From: Phoenix dactylifera
Lineage: Eukaryota > Streptophyta > Magnoliopsida > Arecales > Arecaceae
Assembly (NCBI RefSeq): GCF_009389715.1
Contig: NC_052397.1
Location: 14,332,129-14,396,128 of the forward strand
Direction of reading: 5' to 3'
DNA length: 64,000 nt
The translations under genes were made by a program, and so were the position numbers. Below, one piece after another: positions 23,101-34,264 of this stretch (position 1 is the stretch's first letter; each line of letters starts with the position of its first letter). Below the pieces are notes generated by a model. The model was not told the origin of the DNA and made no database searches. It saw only the letters and a program-made list of their open reading frames with translations.

Positions 23101-25867
23101 ATTGCATTTCCTCAGAACAAACTTCTGTTTAGAGTTCTGGATGGCACAAGAAATAGCACAGCAATAGCTCTCAAAACATATATCCTCGTAGAATCTAATA
23201 TGGGGGCTTCCTGCATACTGATAAAAGGCAGAGTACATAAGCAGCAAATATGGTAGAAGAGTGAGAGGTTCCTTCAGTTATCCTGGACAAAGAGCTGTTT
23301 AGTGTCTTGTAGTTCACGTAGTTTTGTGAGATAAGGATACTGTTTTAGCCTTGTATTAAAAAAAAAAAAAAAATCATAACATCCTATGATGTTATGTTCG
23401 ATTACCATCCAAGAGCTTATTGGGTTACGCGCAAATCCTAGAAGGACTAAGTGTGAAAATGGTCATAAAGTACATATTTAATGAGACATCCTAGATCCCA
23501 ATAATAGCAACCATAACACACAATTATTCAAGAAAAGTACTACCTTGGATTAGGATTTCCTTTCACCACTTTCTGCCCATACTTGCGCCACCTATAACCA
23601 TCATCCAGAAGATCAACCTCACTTGTCGTCTGAACAATGATCCTGGGCTCTGTCACCGTCCTTTGTGAAGAAGTTAGTATGTTCCTACCCAATTAACATA
23701 ATCATTTTTAAAATCTGAAATTCAATGTGACCATGAATAGTTTACGTACTAGCCACAAAACATTCACCTTCTTTTAGGATCTGGCTCATTATCACCACCT
23801 TCATCTGTTCTCAATTCAACATCACCTGCTTCTTCACCGTCGCTTGCACCAGATAATTGTTCAGGTGTTCCGTAACTAGATTCTTGATCTCTCTTAGATG
23901 CTGAAGGGGCGGCCATAGTCTCATCTGATCTGCTGAAGTTTCGAGGGTAAGCCTGGGAACCTGGTTCGGAGTTAGTAGGAATTCCAGGGTTCCCATTGAA
24001 TTCATTGGAGCCGCTTGGCAAAGTACCAACTTCCTTGGCACGCTTATTTGGTTGGGGATGCTGATGATTGTGTTGACCCTTGTAGATTATCCCAGTTATT
24101 TGGCCATCAAGGGAGCGCTCTATCTTTTTCTTAACTGGACAGTTTGGATGTGTACATTTGTAGTAGCTCCGAGGATATTCACTGCCCTTCACCATCTTCT
24201 GTCCATATTTTCTCCAATTATAGCCATCATCGGCAGGTTTATCAACAATAAGGGCTGTAGGTTGAGATCTTTGATCATAATGAGAGCCCTCTGCAGATTC
24301 AAAGGTGCTATTATCTGTGTTTGATGTCAGAGTTGACATTTCTTGGGTTGGTGTTGTATGGATAGCAGAGCTTGTGTTCTGTGCCAAGGATGTGGCCGTT
24401 GCCACTGAAAGGGAAGATGAACATTCAGCTTCACTGAGCATTTTAACTTGAGACTGGGCAGCCTGGGCTGTGACTTGAGCTAGCACCTGTTGATGGGACA
24501 TTCCGAAGTTCCCCTGCAAAGATCCCATTACCCAATGCAATGCAACAAGTAACTTATGTCACCTGTGCTCCAAAAATCAACAACATTCTAGACAACAATG
24601 TGCCATAAACTAAGAATAAATTTGACCCATGGCAACAAGGAATAGACTTATACACTTGTCAATGTCCAAACATACTAAAAAATGAAGCACAGATATTTGA
24701 ACTTAAAAAAGTTGGTCGCTTTATAAAAGACAACATCCTAAAACTACTTTGATATCTCATTTATGTAAATCAATTCAAACGGTGAACAGTTATGGAGAAA
24801 AAAACATTTAGACAAGCTAACTAATCAATAAGAAATAAAAAGTTTCGGTGATAACAATCACACAGAGCAGTCGTAAGCAATTGCCCCATCTCCTTTTGTG
24901 CATGCATTTAAGGCATTTTCTTTAGATTGGCAACTAATCTTATCATTAGACTTAACAAATCTAGCTAAACTTTTGATTCCAACTCAATACCAACAATATC
25001 CTTTCAATTGTGTCTGTTTCTTAACCTTTATTGAGAAAGACGCTTCTTTCCAAATACTGCCCAAACATCAGCAGAGATATTCAATCCACCACAGCTGTCC
25101 ATGAACTGCAATGGAAAAATATGATGGGCGCTCTAGATAGAATAATTTTTTATCAAAGGCAACTACATCCCAATTTCTTTCAGATCTTTTATCTAAAAGC
25201 GCTTTTTACTCATTAGTGTTAAGATTATGTTCTCTTCCGTTAATTGTTACCAAAATAGGGTATAAAATTATGTGCTATATATTGCTATTCACTACTTTGC
25301 GGAAAATCCCAATCCCAGAAACAAATTTCAGAGCACATCTGTCCATTTTCTTCTTCAGCATCCAAGCTTTGACCTCTTGTACTAAAACAGCAATCAAATA
25401 CAAAAGAAATAACCTACCAGACCAGGCGAAAAGAGAGGAGAAGAACCCAGCAAGCCAGTGGGGCTGAGTCCCGGAGGCACGGTAAAGATCTGAGGAGGCC
25501 GAGTCATCTCCACGTTCTGCCGCCCCAACCCACCCTCTTCTCTCCTCTCCACCTCCCCGCCCGAATCCCTCTCCGCCTCCTTCGCCTCCTCCCCAGTCGG
25601 CCGCCGGGGCGGCGGCACCCCAACGGGGGAATTCATCGCCCCCTGGAGTAGCTGCGTGAAGGATCGGAACTCCGAATCGGAGTCCTCGGCGAAGAAGCTC
25701 GATACCAGCGTCAGCGGGCCGGGGCTGACCTCCGACGGGCCCCCGCCGCCAGCAGCTCCGCCGTGGAAGAGGGACTCGTAGGCGGCGCGGGGAGGGAGGG
25801 AGATGGTGGGCCGCGGCGGCTGGCCAGCTCTGGGGGCCGCCGCTCCACCACCGCCGCTCTCTGCCAT
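14137..25867 (-). CDS. Group I WRKY transcription factor (WRKY3/WRKY4-like), two WRKY domains
   Basis: A nuclear DNA-binding regulator expected to bind W-boxes. Exons, read on the minus strand: 25867-25418, 24513-23768, 23660-23544 and 14434-14137; phases close to give 536 residues. The N-terminus has the group I signature [16 protein letters not shown], followed by the SP-rich segment [20 protein letters not shown] at about 250-256 is followed by a C-X4-C-X22-H-X-H zinc site (C270, C275, H298, H300). A second WRKYGQK at about 423-429 has C-X4-C-X23-H-X-H (C443, C448, H472, H474). Both zinc sites are complete. Intron 3 splits an arginine codon just before SYYKC, the conserved R-type intron of WRKY genes; here it is 9,109 bp. 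The linker between the domains runs DPKRR directly into TVTEPRI; relatives such as AtWRKY4 have about 15 more residues there. The overall match to WRKY3/4 is strong; the exact orthologue is not determined. Confidence 0.93.
14611..14870. repeat. hAT-type MITE remnant rich in AAGCTTG-like subterminal motifs
   Basis: Starts TAGGGGTGAAATC and carries many copies of CAAGCTTGA, CTTGGTTCGAG and similar motifs in both orientations, the look of plant hAT-derived MITEs. The right end is not clear and no matching 8-bp duplication of the left flank was found, so this is called a remnant. It lies in the first few hundred bases of the long WRKY intron. Confidence 0.4.
15735..15916 (+). repeat. GGTACC-rich dispersed repeat, copy 1
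   Basis: A 180-bp stretch dense in GGTAC/GTACC motifs, beginning GCCAAGGTTCGCCGTCTCGG and ending near CCAGTATGGCGTACC. It aligns in inverted orientation with 22604-22770 in the same WRKY intron. Related motifs recur at about 56470 in the MetRS intron. It is non-coding and probably part of a mobile element family whose full ends I cannot define. Confidence 0.6.
17355..18300. repeat. Degenerate tandem array of ~188-bp units (four to five copies)
   Basis: A motif like CAGATCCRCCATTGGATCWG recurs at 17543, 17730, 17918 and 18106, spacings of 187, 188 and 188 bp. A weaker earlier copy is near 17360. Secondary motifs such as GTGGATCATCAATCAG recur at a similar offset inside units. Units have diverged strongly, so the array is old. 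It has no open frame and lies inside the 9.1-kb WRKY intron. Confidence 0.6.
19990..20592. mobile_element. Non-autonomous hAT MITE, 603 bp, with perfect 8-bp target duplication
   Basis: The element starts TAGGGATGCACA and ends with the inverted TGTGCATGGCTA, imperfect terminal repeats. It is flanked on both sides by TTTGGAAG (19982-19989 and 20593-20600), the 8-bp duplication expected of hAT transposition. Subterminal regions carry repeated GGGCT/AGCCC-type motifs, and the interior is AT-rich and non-coding. Its ends resemble those of the larger hAT element at 42871-46121 (TAG..ATG..CA). Confidence 0.85.
20930..21470 (-). pseudogene. ycf2: Nuclear copy of a plastid ycf2 fragment (NUPT), decayed
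   Basis: Read on the minus strand, this segment gives pieces of the plastid Ycf2 protein in order but in shifting frames. [12 protein letters not shown] and [11 protein letters not shown] come first. [13 protein letters not shown] follows, and the last piece resembles the Ycf2 stretch ending SIHPISSDPGCDMVPKDE (here [17 protein letters not shown]). Stops and frameshifts are frequent, so it cannot be functional. It lies in WRKY intron 3, in the same orientation as the gene. A mitochondrial intermediate cannot be excluded. Confidence 0.85.
21618..21700. repeat. Purine-only (GAG/GAA)n tract
   Basis: An almost uninterrupted run of GAG, GAA and GGA triplets on the plus strand, about 70-80 bp, ending in a short CAGCAG stretch. 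On the WRKY gene strand it is a CTC/CTT pyrimidine tract well inside the intron. It is a microsatellite-like sequence with no coding role. Confidence 0.6.
22604..22770 (-). repeat. GGTACC-rich dispersed repeat, copy 2 (inverted relative to copy 1)
   Basis: Begins GTACGCCATACCAGCCTGAAC and ends near AGACCGCAAACTT. Its reverse complement follows copy 1 (15735-15916) along the whole length with scattered differences; both contain a GACACTATGCTAGT-type core when aligned. The two copies lie 6.7 kb apart in opposite orientation in the same intron. Confidence 0.6.
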
Positions 25868-26075
25868 CCGATTCCAATCTCGTTTCTTGTTTGGATTGTT
25901 CACGGCGTGGAAGTTTGTGTGGGAGGAGCGAGCCAGAGATTAAACTCCCTCCAAATTAAAATTAAATGCGCCTACAGAACCGTTGACTTGACGGAGAGGT
26001 GTGCAGCGAGGTGTACGACGAACTGGACTCAAAAAAGGTACCAGCCAATCCCCATTTCCATTTTTCTATATCTAA

Positions 26076-26142
<67 letters not shown>

Positions 26143-26200
26143 GAACAAAAAATGAGGAAGAAAAAAAAATACTTGACAAGGTGATATATTATATCACTTT
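25868..26200 (-). promoter_or_regulatory. WRKY gene 5' flank with a (TA)n microsatellite
   Basis: The DNA upstream of the WRKY start codon is moderately AT-rich. A pure (TA)n run of about 55 bp lies at 26085-26139, roughly 220 bp before the ATG. I cannot fix a start site or a specific TATA box because of the run itself. The Ile-Tyr repeat frames that cross it are artefacts. Confidence 0.45.
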
Positions 26201-29200
26201 TCATATATTATTTTTTACCTTCAACTTTTGTTATTATCTTTTTCGCTTCTCTTGCTATGGAAAGTTACTTTTATTATTTATTTTTTTGATACATTAGCAC
26301 CACTATCATGAAAATCCAGAGAGGGAAAATACATTTTAGAGACAAGTTTTATTTGTCTCTAATGGTTTATCAAAATGAAGTTACTTTTATTTCTGATTTA
26401 TCAAAATAAAAAAATATAATATTAAAAAATAATTTATTTAAAAAAATAATAATAATTTTTTTCTCAATTTAATAAATATATTTTTATAATTTTAGAATTT
26501 TATATGGAGATATTTATAAGAAAATAAAGCAGGTAAATCCCTTGTAACTTGACAAGTGGCACGTAGACATCAAAACATTGTACCCATCTCCCATATGCTT
26601 TAAAGTTAATGTTGCACAAAGAAACATGTTTCCTTTGTCTTTTTCTAGGAAGGGGAAGAAAAAGATCTGCTCGTGCGAGCCCCTCTCATCCACAACCTCT
26701 CTATCTCCAAAATGACGAAGTCAGTAAGAATTTTTGTGCTCTTCCTCGTCTTCTGACTCGAGAGGTGGCAGCTTTTCCAAAGGGTAAACGATTATATAAT
26801 AACGCATGATTTATAATCTGCTTCAACTTGTTTTTTTGATTTTTTTTAATTGATTTTTTTTAAGCAATAAAATTGAATCCCAAAAAAAGGTCAGTATCGA
26901 ATTTGTTTGGTTTGCTATGGAATAAAAAAAAAATATTGGTGCCATTAAGAGTTTAGAAGCTTATATTGGCTTGTCTCCTTCAGCTTTCAAACATCAACTT
27001 AATTGCATTAGTCCCCATCTAGGGTCCACAGGTTTCTTACTTTTTTTTTTTTTCTTTTCAGTAAAATGAAAAAAGTGTGTGTGTTTGTGGATGCAAGTAA
27101 GATTTCAAACAACTTGTTGGGCACGTAATGGATGATGCTTACAGGGGAGGAAAGCAGACTCGACCCCTTTCTAGAACTAAAGGGCTAATCAATTCATTTG
27201 GACCGCTGTTGTTTGAGGAGGAAAGTGAGCATTTGAGCCGAAAATCATTTAAAATATAAATAATAATAAGAAATAATTATGCAGGTTAAATTTGATTATG
27301 AAAGACAAAATTATTCAAAGAAAGATTACCCTAAGCTATTTATTGATATAAGGCATTTTTATATATTTATTTTTACTTTTTATAGACAAAAATTATTATT
27401 ATATAACAATTATTTTAAAAATTTGTATAGCTCATAGTGTAATTATTCTTCTAAATAAGATTTTTACTATTCTCATTTTTTCTCATTTTCAAACCAGATA
27501 CAACCTTGTAGTTGTGGCAATAGGCTAGGTCAGGTTAGGTTCAAGTGGGGTTAAAACAAGTTTGAATTATTAAAAAAAAAAAAAACTTCCATCCTATACC
27601 TATCTATTTATAAACAGTTGATCCGGATTGACTCATTTTCGCTAAAGCATCTGAGGCAAGGAGGGGTGATATAGGTCGGGTTCAGTCTGAGCTGAAGCAA
27701 GTTAGGGTCAAAAAAAAATTTAAACCACACCTACCTCTTAGTAAATAGGTTGATCTCGCATGGACTCGTTCCAATCCAAATTTAAAACCAGCCAATCCGA
27801 TTCCATATACTTTGGTTAGGTTCGTGCAGACGGACAGGTCGGAGTCAGATTTTGCCCTCGCAGCAAGCATGCTCCAATTTAGAAAGAATTCTCAAATGTT
27901 AGATATATATTAGTTTAGTTGGAGGAGTGGTCCATCTTTGAATGCTTATCACTCATCACCCTTATTTATATTGTTTTGCTTGACGAGCTTAATCAGGCAG
28001 CAAATCAAATGAGAAGAAACAACAACAACAACAACAAACAATCCCTTTTTTTTTTGTTTTACTAATATAAATAAAAACATAAGTTTCCGATCACAAGGCA
28101 AGTCTATCCCCAACATGGGCCCAGACTCGTAGGTAATTTATGCTTGATATAGTACATGCACGTGTAAGCTGTGGACGTTTGTAAGCGTGGCGGGCTGTAC
28201 AACCGCGCGCACATATAATATAATTGTGGTGGGTCTCCCACCGAACCGGGATCCAGAACGTGACAGCGGTCGGCTCCATTCATTTAGACAAGAATCTATT
28301 GATGAGAAAGTGACCCTTGGAATAGGATAAGATTACTCTAATGTGACGGCACCACTTCCTTCCTTGAGGTTGGCATCTATCTATTTTATGAAGTTCTGGT
28401 CTACATCCCGGCCCATATCAAGTTGGGGAGAAAAAGATCTTCCTATTTTCGTGGTATCTATCTATTCGCTGCTTCATAAGTTTCTATTTCAAGTCCAAAG
28501 TTACAGTGCTCCGGTTATGAATCCATGGGCTTCAAGATGAGTACTGCGGGCTAGCTCGATCTTACTTGAGGATGACTTGGCCACTATGATTGAATGAATT
28601 CAGAGTGGCATCGGTGGTGGTGGCATGAGCTACTTCTTGCTTCGGAACATTTGGGACATGACGAGTGATGATGTAGTCTTTTAAGCTAAGCATGTGTTCA
28701 GAGAAGCAAATGGAGCCGTGGATTGGATGGCTTTGTATATGTTCAGTCACTCCGAAGACAGTCTATGGCTTTATTTAAAGCGCTCTCGAATTTGCTGTTT
28801 TCTAATCTTATTGGATGTATTCGTACTAGGACTGTATGAATCATCTGTTTCAGCAAAAAAAAAAAAAAACCTTAGAGATGAAAAAAAAAATCCAAATAGT
28901 ACATGAAATGGACATCTATCCATCCTAAACACCATGAAATACTTAAAAAATGGATATGATTAAGAGTCTCCATCCCTCTAGTTCAACTCCAAAATGGAAA
29001 GAATTTAAACTCGAATAGCTTTGATGATGACTGGATGCCGATCGATAAGACCGTGATATAGATAGGGTATGGACTTTTCATTACATGAAGTTTTTTCTAG
29101 ATCTTGCTTTGACTTATCCCATGACATGTCTTTGTATTAGAGCTATATGATCATCCAGGCTACCAGGGAAAAAAAAAAGAGGAAGAAAGAAATGTATTTG

Positions 29201-31505
29201 GTGGCGGCGTGTGAGATAGACGTTCTTTCGTGCAGGTCGCTGCAATGTGCCGTCCGTGAACATAAAGATAGGGAGGAGATGTCAATGGCTTTCGTTTGAT
29301 GGGAAATTCTAGGCGACGGCCCGGACCACACCATTGAAGAGAACCACGGAAGTTCATGAGCATGTAAGAGAACTGAATCATTAGTACAAGCTTGGAGGAG
29401 CTCATGAGCAAACGACCTGGATGATGACAAGCTCCATGCTTCATTTGAGCCTCCTCAAGCTGGAGATGTTATATTTTGTTTGGACTTCTGGGAGCACTCT
29501 TCCATGTCATGGCAATTTGAATTTATAAGTTCAATTGTAAATCTAGTCCGCAAATTCTTGTGTTCAAAGATAAATCAATCTGTTCTGCTAAACTACTGCA
29601 ATGTAAGCCGCATGACATTATAGATTTTTTTTTTTTTTTTGCCCATATATAGTTCGTTGCCATGCATGCACTCATCTCTCCAAGATAACACTTCCCTAGT
29701 CTTTTGCTTGATGATCGTTTGACGTTTAAATTTTACACAATAAATGCATTCCTATTTAGTTTATATACACAAAACACTGTGTCGGACACAAATTTACTTA
29801 GATTAATTTCTTGCTTTATTCATATCCAACATACTTATTGATGAAAGTCATGCTGCTATAAGTATCAGACTTCGGTGCTTCTGAAAGTTGTTCCTCCCAA
29901 TTGGACGTGCATATCTACTGCTGTCAAGGAACTTATGGATTCCTGGATCCTGAGCTCCACCACACAAGACAATTGATTGAAAAAAAGTTATGTCTATGTT
30001 TTCAGAGTCATTCTCGCCGAGCTGCTAATGGTACAAATCATGTCCTCTTACAAGAAAAATGATGAGGGCACTGGGCTGGTAATGGATTCATTGGTTCATC
30101 AAGATAGAATTATGTGTCTGAAATTCTAGATTTTTATGCTCTGGAAGATGATGGGGGAGCAGAGTGTAGAACAGTTGATTTCTACATATCCGACCAAATT
30201 GATCAATAGTATCGCAATCTGATAAATTGGTCCAGATTGGCATACTAATAGGATTCTCCAATACGGTACAAAATTTAGCTTTAAATAATGACCCAATAAG
30301 AGAAATAACTAGGATTTGGTATCGACATTTTCAATAACAGTATCTATATTATATTCGTAGAAATGACAAAACAGATCTTTTGTTTCTTAATAATTCGAAG
30401 AATTAAATCTATTGATTGATTCAGTCTCTGTCGTTCCTCCATAATACAAACTCTTACAGAGCAACAAAAAAGAAGAAATCAATCAGTTTTCTGGATAATC
30501 CAATATTTATATGGATTTCTATGGATGAGACATCCTGCAAAATTTTTTTAGGCTTGCAGAAATGTGCCTGAAGGTAGAAGGGGAAGAAGGCCTCCAATGA
30601 AGGAGTGGAGCAAAAACTTGATGTTGTGAGATGGTTTGAGAAACCAAAGCATGATGCCTTGGTTTCACAGCAGTACTGTGGAATGACTATGAGCTTGCAA
30701 ATAGCCAAAACTAATGCCGGTGGTAGGACCGGACAATATAGTTATAGGGAAACAATTCACAGTTTCATATTGTCATTATTGGAACCACAATTTTCCTACG
30801 ATATTGTTTCTGTGTTTCAAGTTGTATCCCATTAGACACCCATCTCAATCATATCAAGCTTCTTTTGTCAGCATAAAGATTTCATGCAACTCAAAACAGG
30901 TCAAAAACCAGCAAAGGACACGAGGATATAAGAGCGTAAAAAGCCAATATGGCAGCAAATAATGAGCCTGAAAAGCAAAATGACAATAAATAACACAATA
31001 ATTTCCAGAATGGGGAAATCAGTCGATCAGATTGTGGCTCTCACTGAAAGCTGAACCTGATGATCTGCTGATCTTTGAAAACATCATTTACCTAGACATA
31101 TGACTTCTTTTTACATAATGAACTACTAGTATGACTGTGATCGAGAAGTTTTTTATACTATATATCATACTTACAGACCATCCATTGTCTCTATATATAA
31201 GTGCCACATCCTCAGTCAACAGAACTCCTTTTCTGTTCTACCTCAAAACTGAAATATATATCGGTTTTTTTAGTTTCTCCTGCCTTCTTCTTCCACTCGT
31301 TCCAACAAACTGGAACACCTGTCTCTATCGATACTTCTTCTAGTCCTTGTTTTGCATTCATTATGGCATCTTAACATCTTAACAAGGAGGCAGACTAGTC
31401 TACTCGGAGTATATTGAGGCCTCAATATCACGATGGGAAATGAACCATGGTTGTTCCAAAATGACAATCCATTCAATTTATAATGGTTACAACGTTTAAA
31501 ATTAT
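26201..31505. other. Repeat-rich intergenic region upstream of the WRKY gene
   Basis: About 5 kb without a supported gene. It contains AT-rich DNA, several poly(A)/poly(T) runs (for example 27048 and 29627) and the LINE 3' end at 28630-28872. GGTTGGGT/GGTTCGG-type motif clusters near 27500-27850 look like MITE debris. Frames of up to about 95 codons (29143-29444 region) show no family I recognise. A second poly(A)-ending segment near 29100-29185 could be another LINE tail, but I cannot support it from coding remains. Confidence 0.45.
28630..28872 (+). mobile_element. LINE (L1-type) 3' end: RNase H tail and poly(A)
   Basis: The plus strand reads HVFREANGAVDWMALYM, the characteristic C-terminal RNase H stretch of plant LINEs (HxxREAN..ADW). 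After a frame change come remains resembling LLFSNLIGCIRTRTV, the usual terminal residues of this family. The segment ends in a run of about 15 A at 28856-28870, consistent with target-primed insertion. Upstream frames are broken, so this is a 5'-truncated, dead copy. Confidence 0.65.
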
Positions 31506-34061
31506 TGCCAATATTTTGCCTGAAAACTGTTATATCTTTATTTTATAAAAGTCTTATAAAGAAATAATATACTAGAATAAAATCAGATGATTGAAAAAAA
31601 CTTGCCTAGATCGAGGCGTGTGATCTACACTGCCCTAATAACGTGATTTGCCTCCTATGTATAGATCTGCAGTGATCTCGTCCTCAAGGTATAACAACCC
31701 AGCTCAGCTCGATCCTCCTCTAACGAGCACGATTGCTAGAGAGGCTTGACCCAATCAACTCCTTAAGGTGCCCAGAAAATAAAAAAGATAAAAAGCAAAA
31801 AGTTGAATGGTAGAAAAACTTTATCTCTAGAAAAAACTCTCGGAAGATAGAGTACCAGTGAGAAAGAGAGAGATAGGATTGTTTTTGAATTAATACTCCT
31901 ACTAAATCCAAAATACCAAAGAGATAATGGTTTTGACGATACGTAATGTTTCAGAAATACCGTATTTGGAAACCAACGTTCTTTTTCGAAGAGTCACAAC
32001 TCTTTTGAAAAAGGCATCTCACAAAAAGTTATTTTAAAACATTTAAAATAAATAAAGATTAGGGAATAAAAAAATTTAATTTTTTAATTAAAACTTCAAC
32101 AATCTTCCACAAAAGATTTAAATTTTTAAAAATTATAAAGTAGCATATCTGTATACTGTGTAATGGGTGAGGTGTCCCATGGACTTCAACCTCACTTAAT
32201 GTTGATAGTATCTATCTGAAGGAACCATGCTAGATTAAACCTTGAACTAGATTCTTTAACTTAGACTTTTACTCATCACACACACAGTATGGATCGATTG
32301 GGTTTTTATGATGTCCGCACCATTTAAAGGTCTTGCGCTTAGTACCTTAATTTTTCATGATTTTTTTTTTTGGATTTGCTTAAACCTCTAGTTGTGGCCT
32401 ATATGACAATTCTCATATAGGTAAGTCCTCCCAAGGTATTTGTAACCTAATATCCTACAGATTTTCTATCTTGGACTCATTAAGAGTATAACTCAATCTT
32501 TCTAATATATATTTTTGTCACTAATAAGAGCACTCATCATAGAGATATGAGGAGATATACTCCAAAAAATGTACTTTGACACGATCACTCAATCAGTTTT
32601 GTTTCTACCATATTCTTCATAGGATCTCCAATCACAGAGGTTGGGTATCCACTGTCAGTGACTAAATAGTGGGCTTAACTCGATGATTTTAGGATTCTAC
32701 TCCAAAGCAAACCTTTGGTTAAATAATATGTCAAGTTTTCTTTAGACTTGACAAATTTTAAGAATATGGCATTACTCTTTTTGAGTTGTCTTATAAATTT
32801 ATGACAAATCTGGATATGCCAGTTTATCTTTTATTAGTACTCTTTTGATTCGTCAGATTTTAAATTTGATTCTAAGTCAATAAAATTAAATAATCACAAT
32901 GAAGAATATAACAAGTAATGTAACTTTATAATTTCTGCAATTTTTTTTAAAGTATTAGTATGTATTTTGAGAACAACTAATAATATGTATAGTTTTTAAA
33001 ATAACAGTAATTTCTGCACAACTTTTAAAAATGCAGGAGTTTTTTGCATGGATTTTAAAGATGCTGAAAATTCTACACAGAAATTAAAAATTACAGAAAA
33101 TAGATTACATAGAATCTAATGCTGTAGAAAATCTGCATGGATTTTAAAGTTGTAGTATTTTCTACACAGATTAAAAAATCCGCAGACAATTTCTGCACAA
33201 ACTTTAAAGTTGCAAAAAATTCTATAAATATTTTAAATCTACAAAAAAAAATTATGCTTTTTAAAGTTGTAATGCACAATTTTCAGAATAATATGACTTT
33301 CTAAAAAAACTGATTTTTGCAAAGAAAAAACTTTTATAGCTTTCTAATTCTATACAATTAAAACCAAATTTTGTTCTATGTAAGTAAAATAAATTTGATA
33401 AACGTTCAGATAGTAATTTTTAATGTAATCAAGATTACGTTCTGAAACTGTGAAAAATATTTTGCCTAAAAACTGCTATATCTTTACTTTATAAAAGCCC
33501 TAAAAAAATAATCTACTAAAATAAAACCAGAAAATTAAAAAAAAGCTTGCTTAGATTGAGGCGTGTTATATACACTGTCCTAAGAACATAATTCGCCCCC
33601 TACATGCAGGTCTGCGGCAATCTCGTTCTTAAGGTATAACAATCCGGCTCAGTCCGATCCTTCTCTAATAAGCACAATAGCTGGAGAGTTTTGACCCAAC
33701 CGACTCCTTCATATGCCCAAATAATAAAAAAGATAAAAAGCAAAAAATTGAAGGGTCGAAAAATTTTGTCCGTAGAAAAAATCCTCGAGAGATAGTGTAC
33801 CTGTGAAAAAGAGAGAGATCGGATTATTTTGGAATTAATCCTGGATGAGTCTTTTTATAGACTCTATCCGGAATACTAAGAAGATATGATGGTTTCGAAG
33901 ATACGTAATATTTCAAAAATACCGTATCTTTTCAGAGACCAACGCTTTCTTTCGAAGATTCACAATTCTTCTGAAAGAGGCGTCTCACAAAAATATATTT
34001 TAAAACATTTAAAACAACTAAAGTTTGGTCGATAAAAAAAAATTAAATTTAAACATCAACA
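31506..34061 (-). mobile_element. Copia-derived non-autonomous LTR element (LTRs ~600 bp, interior ~1.35 kb)
   Basis: Direct repeats 31506-32101 and 33451-34061 align over about 600 bp with roughly one difference every several bases. Read on the minus strand each LTR starts TGTTGA and ends CA. The interior end reads GTGGAAGAT directly before TGTTGA, the polypurine-tract junction typical of plant Copia elements. Near the other LTR, TTTCAGAACG may be a worn initiator-Met-tRNA primer site. The interior of about 1.35 kb has no gag or pol frame and includes a minisatellite. Flanking 5-mers (ATTAT / AAAAT) do not match, so any duplication has decayed. TRIM or LARD is the best class. Confidence 0.75.
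32990..33265. repeat. Degenerate AT-rich minisatellite inside the LTR element
   Basis: Motifs TTTCTGCACAAACTTTAAA and GCATGGATTTTAAAG recur with short variants at roughly 30-bp steps. The two GCATGGATTTTAAAG copies are 89 bp apart (33046 and 33135), and the two TTTCTGCACAA copies about 179 bp apart (33011 and 33190). This suggests a higher-order unit of about 89 bp. Confidence 0.5.
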
Positions 34062-34160
34062 AAAATACCTACAACCTAAAATATAATGTACTTTAGAAGT
34101 CATTTACCTATTCATTATTGTGCTCCAAAATGATAGTTTTAACAACTCGATATAAGTTTT

Positions 34161-34264
34161 CATATGATTTATAGTTTAGAAGCACTTAAATATGTTGGGC
34201 TTTAATTCATACCATATGATTTATAGTTTAGAAGCACTTTAATGTATTGGACTTTAATTTATGT
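34161..34264. repeat. 52-bp tandem duplication
   Basis: CATATGATTTATAGTTTAGA starts at 34161 and again at 34213; the following bases also match, with a few differences, to about 34264. A local two-copy duplication, non-coding. Confidence 0.7.

Noticed and set aside
22876..23247. 123-codon minus-strand frame in the WRKY intron
   Set aside because: No conserved motif and no role in the gene model; the WRKY domain joins cleanly from 23544 to 14434.
25763..26155. Plus-strand frame ending in Ile-Tyr repeats
   Set aside because: It is antisense to WRKY exon 1 and then reads through the (TA)n microsatellite.
29143..29444. Overlapping ~95-codon minus-strand frames
   Set aside because: Both frames are short and shadow each other, neither has a motif, and the segment sits in repeat-rich DNA.
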